Shown here in pieces: positions 47,101-54,494 of a stretch of DNA of 54,494 nucleotides. The position numbers and the translations under genes are program-made. Each line of letters begins with the position of its first letter. Position 1 is the first letter of the stretch. The stretch spans positions 1 through 54,494 of the forward strand of contig JAFUWW010000012.1 of assembly GCA_017471085.1 (NCBI GenBank), given 5' to 3'. The notes beneath the pieces are model-generated. The model worked only from the letters and a program-made list of their open reading frames with translations, was not told the DNA's origin and searched no databases. Origin of the DNA: Bacteroidales bacterium (GTDB taxonomy: Bacteria > Bacteroidota > Bacteroidia > Bacteroidales > UBA932).

Positions 47101-48140
47101 TCGAGACCTTCTTCCAGACCCAGGATGCCCAGCAGCAGCGGAAGCAGGGAACGGGCCTCGGGCTTCCTTTCTCCCGCTCCCTGGCCACCATCCACCACGG
47201 CCGCCTGTATCTGGACACGGCCGTGGAGGAGTGGAACTCCTTTGTGCTGGAACTTCCCGTCCATCAGGCCGATGTCGTGGCGCTTCCCGCACCGGAAGAG
47301 TCCGTGCAGGAGGAGGAGGAGATGGTGGCGGCGGATGGCCGCCGGCACGTTGTCCTCATCGTGGAAGACGCTCCCGACATGCGGGCCTACCTGGCCAAGG
47401 AACTCTCCGTCTCATACAATGTGCTGGAGGCCTCCAACGGCGAAAAGGCCCTGGAGGTGGTCCGTTCCCAGCGGGTAGACCTGGTGGTGTCGGACATCAT
47501 GATGCCCGTGATGGACGGATGCACGCTGTGCAATACCATCAAGTCCGACACGGAGCTCTGCCACATCCCGGTGATTCTCCTGACGGCCGCCGTGGGTATG
47601 GAAACCCGCATCGAGACCCTGGAGGCCGGCGCCGACGGCTACATCGAAAAACCCTTCGCCTTCGAACTGCTGCAGGCCACCATCGACAATCTGTTCCGCA
47701 ACCGGGACATCGCCAACCAGCAGTTCGTCCATTCACCGTTGGCCCACTTCAACAGCGTGGTCACGGGTGAACTGGACCACGATTTCATGGAACGCCTGCG
47801 CGGCATCGTGATGGAACACCTGAGCGAACCGGACCTGAATATCGAGACGCTCACTTCGGAACTGGGGACCAGCAAGTCTACTCTGTACCGGAAGGTACGG
47901 GCCAACATGGGCCTGAACATCAACGAGTATATCCGCGTGTGCCGCCTCAAGAAAGCGGCCGAGATGCTGTCTTCCCAGAAGTATAGGGTGAACGAAGTGG
48001 CCTATCAGACCGGCTTCTCGTCGCCGTCATACTTTGCCACCTGCTTCCAGAAGCAGTTCAACGTGTCCCCTTCCTCGTTCATCCGCAACCTGAAGGGCGG
48101 CGAGAAACCCGAAGAAGAGAGCAGCACTACTGAACGATAA
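44196..48140 (+). CDS. Hybrid two-component system regulator (HTCS)
   Basis: The 1314-residue product has a signal peptide (MKKWLSAACLLLSIIASQA), two periplasmic regulator propellers (about 25-670), a Y_Y_Y domain (about 680-750) and a TM helix (about 755-775). HisKA with His810 (NITHEFRTPLTLI), HATPase (NNLLSNACKYG), a receiver with phospho-acceptor Asp1100 (VVSDIMMPVMDG) and a C-terminal AraC HTH (with VNEVAYQTGFSSPSYFATCF) follow. It senses an oligosaccharide in the periplasm and activates the adjacent SusC2 operon. The ATG at 44196 was chosen because it begins the signal peptide. The ATP-site G1 box reads VNSNGPRIP, where VSNDGPGIP is usual, so Asp is replaced by Asn956 and Gly by Arg959. 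Confidence 0.95.
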   Translation: MKKWLSAACLLLSIIASQAANDLRVSRFNTENGLPDNSIRAACQDSFGLMWFCTREGICMYDGHHFKALEDPSCPILGGLSLAVFEDQAGRLWFATSKGVGWYSLETGEVKTLIQFGDEPVMDASITSDRYGQIWIAAGSIYRWRPSDGSLVRYGGGSFQSNLITMDTDGHVWFLSSEGEVYRYNIPDNAFDCVWHPETPLAGSSVRDMKADGSALLFSVRPGELLKTDIYSFQTEPVFRVDTGEIRSILHRDDGTYWLGTDKGVAIVQDGEISQWILHRPLDPSSLSGEDVWCMYQDRGRNVWIGGFYTGLNLVREANRAISRFSGEDEGGVLKGSIVRALAEMAGHKLLIGTENGGLSVLDLTDNSVEDLTPVLAPGRQLNVQGLWNDDGTLWVATFGDGVFRLDLSRRKLTGRYLEGMRTVVPYKTREGEVLVGTTDGLYRYDPAADAFLFVPALGHTFVHSLYEDSRDKLWTGTYGDGLYCRQGPDFRKFSMNDRTSALSSNYITYITEDRSRRLWVCTEGGGLCWADVQETDGAFQFRNFGRKDGFPTNITSAVCEDSDGVIWVSTSHGIVKLNPDLNGIRDIYLEVDGSLGNQYGYGSVRVMDGGQVFLGTSDGLYAFSPTMPQVRIRSSVLITDIQLRRQEQSVSISEEGRSTLRSEHITLRERDFTSLAIRFSAPYFSSPRLVMFRTELVDGHRNVVRNYSSEGVVTYTRLPAGKYQFKAEALLAGTSVSKTLTIEVIPPFYRSRTAYWLYALALLGLISLIPILLDRRRKKEMEQKLAQLESDKQKELYGAKINFFTNITHEFRTPLTLIKMPLDKIMERGRYPEEMREDLHTMQSNTNRLLALTNQLLDMRKMEKDELLPAFLNEDICAVVKEVCSWFFQVAEDQNIRIEKQLPETPVMVQCAKDMVEKILNNLLSNACKYGNGKVKVSLEVLPDGENIRIRVNSNGPRIPQRDAEKIFETFFQTQDAQQQRKQGTGLGLPFSRSLATIHHGRLYLDTAVEEWNSFVLELPVHQADVVALPAPEESVQEEEEMVAADGRRHVVLIVEDAPDMRAYLAKELSVSYNVLEASNGEKALEVVRSQRVDLVVSDIMMPVMDGCTLCNTIKSDTELCHIPVILLTAAVGMETRIETLEAGADGYIEKPFAFELLQATIDNLFRNRDIANQQFVHSPLAHFNSVVTGELDHDFMERLRGIVMEHLSEPDLNIETLTSELGTSKSTLYRKVRANMGLNINEYIRVCRLKKAAEMLSSQKYRVNEVAYQTGFSSPSYFATCFQKQFNVSPSSFIRNLKGGEKPEEESSTTER

Positions 48141-50070
48141 CTACGCCGCCGTTGCAGGGCATCTCCACGGAGAAGGTGCCGCCCTGGAAGGTGCGCACCT
48201 GAGAGCTGCCTTCCAGCGAGGGCGTATCGGCATAGACGGTGACGGGGCCCTTGGAGAGCATCGGGAGGTCCAGTCGGGCCTTGACGGGCTCTTTCTGTGC
48301 GTTGATGCCCACGATATACCATTTTTCTCCGCTGCGGCGGGCCAGGAGCACGTATTTGCCCGGATAGCCGTCCAGGAAGCGGAGTTCGTCCCACCGGGTG
48401 GGGACTTCTTTCATGAACGCCAGCGCCCAGGCGGGGGCGTCGGTGAGGTTCTCGGGCGACAGGGCGAAGTGCTGCACGGGGCTTTGGAACAGGACGGCGG
48501 TGGCGAGGGCGAAAACGTCCGAAGTACGGCGCCGGCTGCCGGGCTGGGAGGCATCGTTGCCGGCATTATAGACCTTGTTCAGCGTGCTGCCGCCGAAGTC
48601 CATGGATGCCACGGTGTTGCGGATGAAGGGATGCATCGAGGCCTGCTGGGCCTCCGTGTCGCACCTGACCTGCGAGAAATGCAGGTTTTCGCTGGCCAGC
48701 ACGGCCTCGGCCGATGCGAAGTTGGGGTACATCCGCTCCCAGCCGCGCGGCAGGGTGCAGCCGTGGAAGACCACCTGCAGGCCGAAATCGTTGGCATCGG
48801 CCAGGATTTCTTCGTAGAGCTGGAGGGTCACCTGCTTGTCGGACCCGAAGAAATCCACCTTGATGCCCTTGGCGCCGATGGAGCGGAGCCAGGCCATTTC
48901 TTTCCGGCGGGCGATGAGGTTGTTCATGATGCCCCGGGGACCCTGGGGTGCATCGTTCCAATAGCCGTTGGAATTGTACCAGACGAACAGGCGGACACCC
49001 TTCTCCTTGGCGTAGGCGCCCAACTTCTCCATGTTCTCCCGGCCGATCTGGGTGTCCCAGAGGGCGTCCACCAGCACGGTTTCCCAGCCCATGGCGGCGC
49101 TGAAGTCGATATACTGCCGCTGCACGGGGTAGGTGGTGTTGCCGTCCATCTTGATGATCCAGCTCCAGGACCCGCGCGACCCTTCATAGTCGACGGACGG
49201 TTCGTAGAGAGGCTCCACGACATCCCAGGGGACGGTGGTCTCCACGATGGGCTTGAGGTCCCTTCCTACCGTGAGCGTGCGCCAGGGGGTGAATCCCGGC
49301 ACTTCGATGCCCGGGGCCGATGTGCCGTTTCCGTTATATTCCTCCTCCATGGGGAAGGTGAGGGCGTAACTGCCGTCCGGCTTTCCCGTGAGGCGGGAGC
49401 CGCAGTAATGGCTGCTCACGCCGGTCTCGTTTACCAGGATCCAGCCATGGCCGGCATTGCGGAACAGGGCGGGGAACACATAGCCGAAGCCGTCGCCGTT
49501 GCCGCCCAGGGGAAGGTCTCCCTCGTAAGTGGTTTCGTAACTGGGGGTGGTGCGGGCGAAGCCGGCCATCGGCGGCATCTGGTTGCTCAGGAAGGCGGTG
49601 GTTCCCTCCGGGAATACATAGCCGGTGGCTTCCTCCCGGATGCGGCAGACCCTCGTATCGGCCTTGGGGGCGTATACTTTATAGCGGAAGGCGACGTCGT
49701 TGGCACTTACCTGGAAGATCAGGTCGATGGCGGGCTTCCCGTCCTTGCTGAACGAGAAGACGCCCCGGTTGGCGACGTAATGCACCCGGGACGATTTGAT
49801 ATTGGGGATGCTGTAGGTGTCTTCCACCCCTTCCAGGGTGAAGCCGGACAGTTCCATGCCAGAGGTGTAGTCGCCCACGTCCGTCTTGAGGCCCAGCGGA
49901 GAGGACTCCAGGAAGGGGATGCCGTCGTAGGTGACGGAGTAGGCAGGGGCGCCGCCTTTGTCGGACAAGGTGACGGTGAGCCGGCCGTCCGGGCCGGAAA
50001 CGCTTTCTGACCGGGCTGCAAGGGGCAGGACGGCTGCCAGAAGGGCGGAAACAAGGAGGATTCTTTTCAT
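48127..50070 (-). CDS. GH97 retaining-type glycoside hydrolase
   Basis: The 647-residue exported enzyme has an N-terminal beta-supersandwich (about 22-290), a TIM barrel (about 295-545) and a C-terminal beta-sheet. Asp406 in GIKVDFFGSD occupies the nucleophile place of retaining GH97 alpha-galactosidases (inverting members use a Glu elsewhere), and Glu460 in VLASENLHF is a candidate acid/base. Substrates in this branch include alpha-galactosides and beta-L-arabinopyranosides; the latter would fit an arabinose locus. It converges on the HTCS gene with a 14-base overlap. A good minus-strand promoter lies at 50089-50120. Confidence 0.9.
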   Translation of the reverse strand: MKRILLVSALLAAVLPLAARSESVSGPDGRLTVTLSDKGGAPAYSVTYDGIPFLESSPLGLKTDVGDYTSGMELSGFTLEGVEDTYSIPNIKSSRVHYVANRGVFSFSKDGKPAIDLIFQVSANDVAFRYKVYAPKADTRVCRIREEATGYVFPEGTTAFLSNQMPPMAGFARTTPSYETTYEGDLPLGGNGDGFGYVFPALFRNAGHGWILVNETGVSSHYCGSRLTGKPDGSYALTFPMEEEYNGNGTSAPGIEVPGFTPWRTLTVGRDLKPIVETTVPWDVVEPLYEPSVDYEGSRGSWSWIIKMDGNTTYPVQRQYIDFSAAMGWETVLVDALWDTQIGRENMEKLGAYAKEKGVRLFVWYNSNGYWNDAPQGPRGIMNNLIARRKEMAWLRSIGAKGIKVDFFGSDKQVTLQLYEEILADANDFGLQVVFHGCTLPRGWERMYPNFASAEAVLASENLHFSQVRCDTEAQQASMHPFIRNTVASMDFGGSTLNKVYNAGNDASQPGSRRRTSDVFALATAVLFQSPVQHFALSPENLTDAPAWALAFMKEVPTRWDELRFLDGYPGKYVLLARRSGEKWYIVGINAQKEPVKARLDLPMLSKGPVTVYADTPSLEGSSQVRTFQGGTFSVEMPCNGGVVIVQ

Positions 50071-50088
50071 GACCTGAAATGGTTTTCA

Positions 50089-50120
50089 CAAAGATAAGCT
50101 ACTTGTCAGGATTTTTCAAG
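50089..50120 (-). promoter_or_regulatory. Bacteroidota promoter of GH97
   Basis: On the minus strand, CTTG (50117-50120), 20 bases, TATCTTTG (50089-50096). The leader to the ATG (50070) would be about 15 bases. Confidence 0.7.
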
Positions 50121-50231
50121 CCGCGTCTGCAGAAAGTCTTTTTTTTAAACGATTACGCCACCACCCACACCCTTTCCCTGTAATACCATCAGCATCAACG
50201 TTGCAGCCAGACACTGCCGCGGCCATCTTCC

Positions 50232-50272
50232 ATCCACGGAAAAAGGTTTCTTTCTGACCTTTTTTCGTGGAT
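50232..50272. promoter_or_regulatory. 16-bp-stem hairpin between GH97 and araR
   Basis: ATCCACGGAAAAAGGT (50232-50247) pairs with ACCTTTTTTCGTGGAT (50257-50272) around a 9-base loop. The only irregular pair is one G-T. It lies between the two divergent promoters and outside both predicted transcripts. Otherwise I see nothing gene-like in 50121-50300. Confidence 0.6.
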
Positions 50273-50303
50273 TATTGACCGGTTTTTCATGAAAAAATCT
50301 TTA

Positions 50304-50324
50304 AAAGTGTTGTTTTTACACTTT
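50304..50324. promoter_or_regulatory. 21-bp palindrome, candidate AraR operator
   Basis: AAAGTGT (50304-50310), 7 bases, ACACTTT (50318-50324) is a perfect dyad overlapping the -33 region of the araR promoter. Binding here would block RNA polymerase, fitting autorepression relieved by arabinose. No second copy was noticed elsewhere in the window. Confidence 0.6.
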
Positions 50325-50339
50325 GATTGATTATCTTTG
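50309..50339 (+). promoter_or_regulatory. Promoter of the araR-transporter-araD-araA operon
   Basis: TATCTTTG (50332-50339) is a consensus -7 element; GTTG (50309-50312) stands 19 bases upstream as a -33 box inside the candidate operator. The ATG at 50366 follows with a leader of about 20 bases. Confidence 0.7.
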
Positions 50340-50365
50340 TAGAGCTAACTTGTAACACAAAACGG

Positions 50366-51049
50366 ATGACCGACCCCAGCTATTACAGCATTCATCCCAA
50401 ATTCCATGTGGCGGTAGACTGCATCATCTTCGGTTTCGAAGGCGGAGAACTCAGTCTTCTGCTCCTCAAGCGCAACTTCCAGCCCGCCCTGGGAGAGTGG
50501 TCGCTGATGGGCGGCTTCGTGGAGGAAGGGGAGAGCATGGACGATGCCGCCCGTCGCATCGCCGCCTCCCTCACGGGGCTCACGGACCTTTACATGCGGC
50601 AGGTGAAAACTTACGGCGAGGTAGGGCGGGACCCTGGCGAACGGGTGCTCTCCACGGCCTATTATGCCCTGGTCGACATCAACCGCTACAACCGTGACCT
50701 GGTGCGCGAGCACAACGCTTTCTGGGTCCGGCTCCCGGAAGTGCCGCACCTGATCTTCGACCACGACTCCATGGTGGCCGACGCCCTCCGTTTCATGCGT
50801 TACCAGGCCTCCGTCAAGCCCGTAGGCCTGAACCTGCTCCCGGAAGAATTCACCCTTCCCCAGCTCCAGGCCCTGTACGAAGCCATTTTCGGCGAGCCCT
50901 TGGACAAGCGCAATTTCCGCAAGCGCATCGCCTCCATGCCCTATATCGAGAAAACCGGCGGCGTGGACAAGAGCCTTTCGCGGAAGGGGGCGGCCCTGTA
51001 CCGGTTCGACCCGGAAAGGTACGACGAAAATCCAAAATTCAAAATCTGA
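50366..51049 (+). CDS. araR: AraR-like Nudix-family transcriptional regulator of arabinose use
   Basis: The 227-residue protein has an N-terminal Nudix fold (about 12-145) and a C-terminal winged helix (about 155-227, with LDKRNFRKRIASMPYIEKTG). The Nudix box is degenerate: GGFVEEGESMDDAARRIAAS keeps the glycines and first Glu but has lost the catalytic REx2EE residues, as expected for a sugar sensor. AraR of Bacteroides thetaiotaomicron belongs to this NrtR-like family and controls arabinose genes. The neighbours here, symporter, araD and araA, match. An in-frame upstream codon at 50327 is rejected because it lies in the promoter. Confidence 0.88.
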   Translation: MTDPSYYSIHPKFHVAVDCIIFGFEGGELSLLLLKRNFQPALGEWSLMGGFVEEGESMDDAARRIAASLTGLTDLYMRQVKTYGEVGRDPGERVLSTAYYALVDINRYNRDLVREHNAFWVRLPEVPHLIFDHDSMVADALRFMRYQASVKPVGLNLLPEEFTLPQLQALYEAIFGEPLDKRNFRKRIASMPYIEKTGGVDKSLSRKGAALYRFDPERYDENPKFKI

Positions 51050-51055
51050 TAGTTT

Positions 51056-53005
51056 ATGAGTATTCTCGAGCAAATCTCGGCGTCCGGTTTCCGGACCATC
51101 GACCTGGTGATCGTGCTGATCTACCTGGCAGTGCTCATCTTCCTGGGCCTGTTCCTCGGACGAACCAAGAAGGGTGAGCAGAAGAGCGCCAACGATTACT
51201 TCCTTGCGGGCAACACCCTCACCTGGTGGGCGGTGGGCGCCTCCCTTATTGCCGCCAACATCTCGGCGGAACAGTTTATCGGCATGTCCGGTACCAGCTA
51301 TGCCGACGGTATCGCTACGGCGGCCTATGAACTCATGGCCGCGGTCACGCTGGTGGTGATCGGCAAATTCCTGCTGCCCATCATGCTCAAGCGCAAGATC
51401 TTCACCATTCCGCAGTTCCTGCGCGAGCGCTACAACGACGGTGTGGGCCTGGCCTTCTCCATTCTGTGGCTGTTCCTGTATGTGTTCGTGAACCTTACCT
51501 CCGTGGCATGGCTCGGCGCCCTGGCCATCGAGCAGATCCTGGGCCTGCAGGGAGCTATGCTGGAAATCGGCAGCATCACCATCTCCATGCGAATGGTCAT
51601 CGTGGTGTGCCTGTTCCTGATTGCCGGTATCTATTCCATCTACGGCGGCCTGGCTTCCGTGGCCTGGACCGACGTGCTGCAGGTTACCTTCCTGGTGGGC
51701 GGCGGCCTCATCACCGCCTGGTTCGCCCTGAAGGCCGTGGGCGGCGGAGAAGGTGCCCTGGCCGGTCTCGGCAATATCTTCCATGACCTCACTACGGGTG
51801 ATCATCTGCACGACACGCACCTGCACCTGGTGATCCAGGAAAGCCACAATGCGGCCGGATTCGCCAATGTGCCGGGTATCGCTGCCGTCGTGGGCGGCGT
51901 GTGGCTCACCAACCTGGGTTACTGGGGCTTCAACCAGTACATCATCCAGAAGGGTCTGGCCGCCAAGAGCGTCCAGGAAGCCCAGAAGGGCCTGGTGTTC
52001 GCCGGTTTCCTCAAGATCCTCATCCCCTTCATCGTCTGCCTCCCCGGCATCTGCGCCTATTACATTTCCCTGCATCCGGAGGCTTTCACCCATCTTCAGG
52101 GTGCGATCAACGTCTCTGACGACGCCTATCCCTGGCTGGTGCGCAACTTCACCCCGGTGGGCGTGAAGGGTCTCACCTTCGCCGCCCTGGCCGCCGCCAT
52201 CATCTCCTCGCTGGCTTCCATGCTCAACTCCACTTCCACGCTGTTCACCATGGACATCTACAAGAAGTACATCAACAAGGATGCCTCCGACAAGAAGCTG
52301 GTGAACGTGGGCCGTATCACTTCGCTCTGCGCCCTGGTGATCGCCCTCATCGCCGTGAAACCGCTGCTGGGCAGCCTGGACCAGGCCTTCCAGTACATCC
52401 AGGAATACTCCGGCTTCATCTATCCCGGTATCATCGTGGTGTTCGGCCTGGGCCTGCTGTGGAAGCGTTCTTCCGCCCGTGCCGCCGTGTGGAGCGCCAT
52501 CATCGTCATCCCGCTGGGAATCCTGTTCAAGATCTTCCTGGGCGGCGTGCCGTTCCAGCTGCGTGCCGGCTATATCTTCATCATCCTGGTCACCTTCCAT
52601 ATCATCATGTCCCTGATCGACAAGAAGGTGGTGGATGCTGAGGATCTCAAGCCCGAGGACAAGAAAAGCATGGTCAAGTGGGCCCGGATCCTGGGCTGCA
52701 CCGGCCTGTTCTTCATCCTGATGGCCGCCGTTGTGGTCATCTGGGGTGCCTGCCTCCCGGCATCCGCTACGCCGGACAACCACTTCATCGCCTATCTCAA
52801 CGACATCGGCTTCCAGGCCTTCTTCTTCTTCGGGGTCCTGGTGGGTGTGCAGGCCGTCTGGCTGTACAGCAATGTCTTTGACAAGAAGAAAGACGCCAAG
52901 GCGCTTCCGATCGACCTCACCCTCTTCCATACCAGCAAGGGGTACAACTGGGGCGCCCTGGCCATCTGCCTCATCGTCACAGTCCTTTATGTAATTCTTT
53001 GGTAA
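51056..53005 (+). CDS. Sodium/solute symporter (SSS family), probable L-arabinose transporter
   Basis: The 649-residue membrane protein has about 14 helices, starting with [27 protein letters not shown] signatures include [19 protein letters not shown] (unwound first core helix), [16 protein letters not shown] and [21 protein letters not shown], whose Ser/Thr residues form the second sodium site. It imports a monosaccharide with sodium across the inner membrane. The substrate is inferred as L-arabinose from the flanking araR, araD and araA. It starts six bases after araR and ends one base before araD. Confidence 0.92.
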   Translation: MSILEQISASGFRTIDLVIVLIYLAVLIFLGLFLGRTKKGEQKSANDYFLAGNTLTWWAVGASLIAANISAEQFIGMSGTSYADGIATAAYELMAAVTLVVIGKFLLPIMLKRKIFTIPQFLRERYNDGVGLAFSILWLFLYVFVNLTSVAWLGALAIEQILGLQGAMLEIGSITISMRMVIVVCLFLIAGIYSIYGGLASVAWTDVLQVTFLVGGGLITAWFALKAVGGGEGALAGLGNIFHDLTTGDHLHDTHLHLVIQESHNAAGFANVPGIAAVVGGVWLTNLGYWGFNQYIIQKGLAAKSVQEAQKGLVFAGFLKILIPFIVCLPGICAYYISLHPEAFTHLQGAINVSDDAYPWLVRNFTPVGVKGLTFAALAAAIISSLASMLNSTSTLFTMDIYKKYINKDASDKKLVNVGRITSLCALVIALIAVKPLLGSLDQAFQYIQEYSGFIYPGIIVVFGLGLLWKRSSARAAVWSAIIVIPLGILFKIFLGGVPFQLRAGYIFIILVTFHIIMSLIDKKVVDAEDLKPEDKKSMVKWARILGCTGLFFILMAAVVVIWGACLPASATPDNHFIAYLNDIGFQAFFFFGVLVGVQAVWLYSNVFDKKKDAKALPIDLTLFHTSKGYNWGALAICLIVTVLYVILW

Positions 53006-53006
53006 T

Positions 53007-53732
53007 ATGTTGGAAGAACTCAAAGCAAAAGTGTGCAAGGCCAACCTGGACCTTGTGAAGCATGGCCTGGTGATCTTCACCTGGGGCAATGTAAGTGCGA
53101 TCGACCGTGAGAGCGGGCTGGTGGTGATCAAGCCCAGCGGTGTCTCCTATGACAATATGAAGCCGGAGGACATGGTGGTGGTAGACTTGGACGGAAAGGT
53201 GGTGGAAGGCCATTACAGGCCCTCTTCCGATACGCCCACCCATGTCGTCCTTTACAAGGCTTTCCCGGAGATCGGCGGCGTGGTGCATACCCACAGCACC
53301 TACGCCACCGCCTGGGCGCAGTCCGGCCGGGACATTCCCAATATCGGCACCACCCATGCCGATTATTTCCACGAGGACATCCCCTGCACCCGCGACATGA
53401 AAAAGGAAGAGGTGTTCGGCGAATATGAGAAGGAGACGGGCAACGTGATCGTGGAGCGTTTCAAGGACATGGCGCCGATGGATACGCCGGCCGTGCTGGT
53501 GAAAAACCACGGACCTTTCACCTGGGGAACGGATGCCGACAATGCCGTGCACAATGCCGTGGTGCTGGAAGAAGTGGCCAAGATGGCCTACATCGCCAGT
53601 ACGGTCCATCTTACCGGCTCCATCTATATGGGTCCGCTGGCGTCCAATACGCCGTCTATGAACAAGCACCTGATTGAAAAGCATTACAGCCGCAAGCACG
53701 GCCCCAATGCGTATTACGGTCAAAAAAAGTAG
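53007..53732 (+). CDS. araD: L-ribulose-5-phosphate 4-epimerase
   Basis: The 241-residue class II aldolase/AraD-family protein has zinc ligands His94 and His96 (VVHTHSTYA) and His168 (VKNHGPFTW). The catalytic Asp119 lies in THADYFHE, and the phosphate-binding segments TWGNVSAID and KPSGVSYD are present. It interconverts L-ribulose 5-phosphate and D-xylulose 5-phosphate, the last arabinose-specific step. The start codon follows the symporter stop by one base. The stop codon sits inside a perfect AT-rich palindrome (53723-53745). Confidence 0.95.
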   Translation: MLEELKAKVCKANLDLVKHGLVIFTWGNVSAIDRESGLVVIKPSGVSYDNMKPEDMVVVDLDGKVVEGHYRPSSDTPTHVVLYKAFPEIGGVVHTHSTYATAWAQSGRDIPNIGTTHADYFHEDIPCTRDMKKEEVFGEYEKETGNVIVERFKDMAPMDTPAVLVKNHGPFTWGTDADNAVHNAVVLEEVAKMAYIASTVHLTGSIYMGPLASNTPSMNKHLIEKHYSRKHGPNAYYGQKK

Positions 53733-53792
53733 TCACTACTTTTTTGGGGCCCGGAGGGCCTCTTACGTCACCCCCCTCCCCTCGGGGGAGGG
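53723..53792 (+). promoter_or_regulatory. Three consecutive hairpins between araD and araA
   Basis: The first is a perfect dyad with 11-base arms AAAAAAGTAGT / ACTACTTTTTT around one C (53723-53745), spanning the araD stop. The second is GGCCC/GGGCC with a GGA loop (53748-53760). The third is an 8-bp stem CCCTCCCC/GGGGAGGG with a TCG loop (53774-53792), followed by an A-rich segment before the araA ATG. Together they could uncouple araA from the upstream genes or set relative message stability. Confidence 0.65.
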
Positions 53793-53830
53793 ACTTTAAA
53801 AAAAATAATAACACAAAAAACAATACAACT

Positions 53831-54494
53831 ATGGCATTTGAAAACAACGAATTATGGTGGATCACCGGAGCACAGCTCCTTTACGGTGGCGACGCAGTAG
53901 TACAGGTAGACGCTCATTCCAAGGAAATGGTGGCAGGCCTCAACGCCTCCGGCGTCATTCCCGTGAAGATTGTCTATAAAGGAACGGCCAACAGCAGCAA
54001 GGAAGTGGAAGACCTCATGCGCGCAGCCAATGACGAGGCCCGGTGCGTGGGCGTCATCACCTGGATGCACACCTTCTCTCCGGCCAAAATGTGGATCAAG
54101 GGCCTGCAGACCCCGCAGAAGCCCATGCTGCACTTCCACACCCAGTACAATGCGGAAATTCCCTGGAACGATATTGACATGGACTTCATGAACCTGAACC
54201 AGAGCGCCCACGGCGACATCGAGTTCGGTCACATCTGCGCCCGCATGCGCGTTCCCCGCAAGGTGGTGGTCGGCTATTGGAAGGATCCCGAGGCCCAGCG
54301 CCGCATCGCCATCTTCGCCCGCGTGAGCGCCGCCCTCTCCGATGCCCGCAATGTCCGCTGCCTGATGTTCGGCATGAACATGAACAACGTGGCCGTCACC
54401 GACGGCGACCGTGTGGAGTTCGAGCAGCGCCTGGGCTACCACGTGGACTACTGCCCGGTATCTTCCCTGATGGAATACTGGAAGAAGGTGACCC
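53831..54494 (+). CDS. araA: L-arabinose isomerase, N-terminal part (cut by window end)
   Basis: The first 221 residues are present; the gene runs off the right edge. The sequence begins MAFENNELWWITGAQLLYGG and contains the AraA hallmarks ITWMHTFSPAKMW, HFHTQYNAEIPW and NLNQSAHGDIEFGHI of the N-terminal and central domains. The metal-binding residues of the C-terminal half lie outside the window. AraA converts L-arabinose to L-ribulose in the cytoplasm. It is 98 bases after araD, separated by three hairpins. The next gene is probably a ribulokinase, not visible here. Confidence 0.95.
   Translation, partial: MAFENNELWWITGAQLLYGGDAVVQVDAHSKEMVAGLNASGVIPVKIVYKGTANSSKEVEDLMRAANDEARCVGVITWMHTFSPAKMWIKGLQTPQKPMLHFHTQYNAEIPWNDIDMDFMNLNQSAHGDIEFGHICARMRVPRKVVVGYWKDPEAQRRIAIFARVSAALSDARNVRCLMFGMNMNNVAVTDGDRVEFEQRLGYHVDYCPVSSLMEYWKKVT

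Overview
The window comes from a high-GC member of the Bacteroidota, most likely an uncultured Bacteroidales from a gut or rumen-type habitat. The evidence is two SusC/SusD pairs, hybrid two-component-type regulators, Bacteroidota promoters (TTTG, about 20 bases, TAnnTTTG), lipoprotein-rich glycan degradation genes and little sign of Shine-Dalgarno sites. The theme is uptake and breakdown of arabinose-containing plant polysaccharides. No rRNA, tRNA or CRISPR array was seen.

Layout. Positions 1-776 hold no confident gene, but carry a five-copy family of long-armed palindromic repeats and a possible transposase tail. Positions 777-4080 (minus strand) are a split transketolase followed without a gap by an ECF sigma factor, a small membrane protein and a Spy-like periplasmic protein. 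Positions 4212-6912 carry housekeeping lepA and menA. Positions 6909-12193 (minus) hold GH127 beta-L-arabinofuranosidase, an aldose 1-epimerase and GH51 alpha-L-arabinofuranosidase, with a likely small RNA at 8958-9044 on the other strand.

PUL 1 (12268-27267, plus strand) looks like an arabinan locus: a regulator with a periplasmic propeller and AraC domain but no kinase, an endo-arabinanase-like GH43, a lipoprotein with three copies of a tryptophan-rich domain, SusC, SusD, a second surface GH43 and a second GH51. It ends at a 13-bp-stem palindrome, and two outer-membrane gene fragments lie beyond it (27380-27862).

PUL 2 (27900-48140) looks like an arabinoxylan locus. A minus-strand operon of seven genes runs SusC, SusD, fused CE6-CE1 acetyl/feruloyl esterase, GH43-CBM6, GH43, a DUF6057-like membrane protein and a propeller lipoprotein with one heme-type CXXCH motif. 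A full hybrid two-component regulator is divergent from SusC. A GH43_12-like enzyme and a GH95 enzyme are transcribed divergently nearby.

Arabinose catabolism (48127-54494): GH97, then an operon of an AraR-like Nudix regulator, sodium/solute symporter, araD and araA (cut by the window end). Ribulokinase is not in the window. The combined logic is capture of the polymer by SusCD and surface lipoproteins, cleavage by GH43/GH51/GH127, import of arabinose, isomerisation and epimerisation to xylulose 5-phosphate, and entry into the pentose phosphate pathway through the transketolase at the left end.
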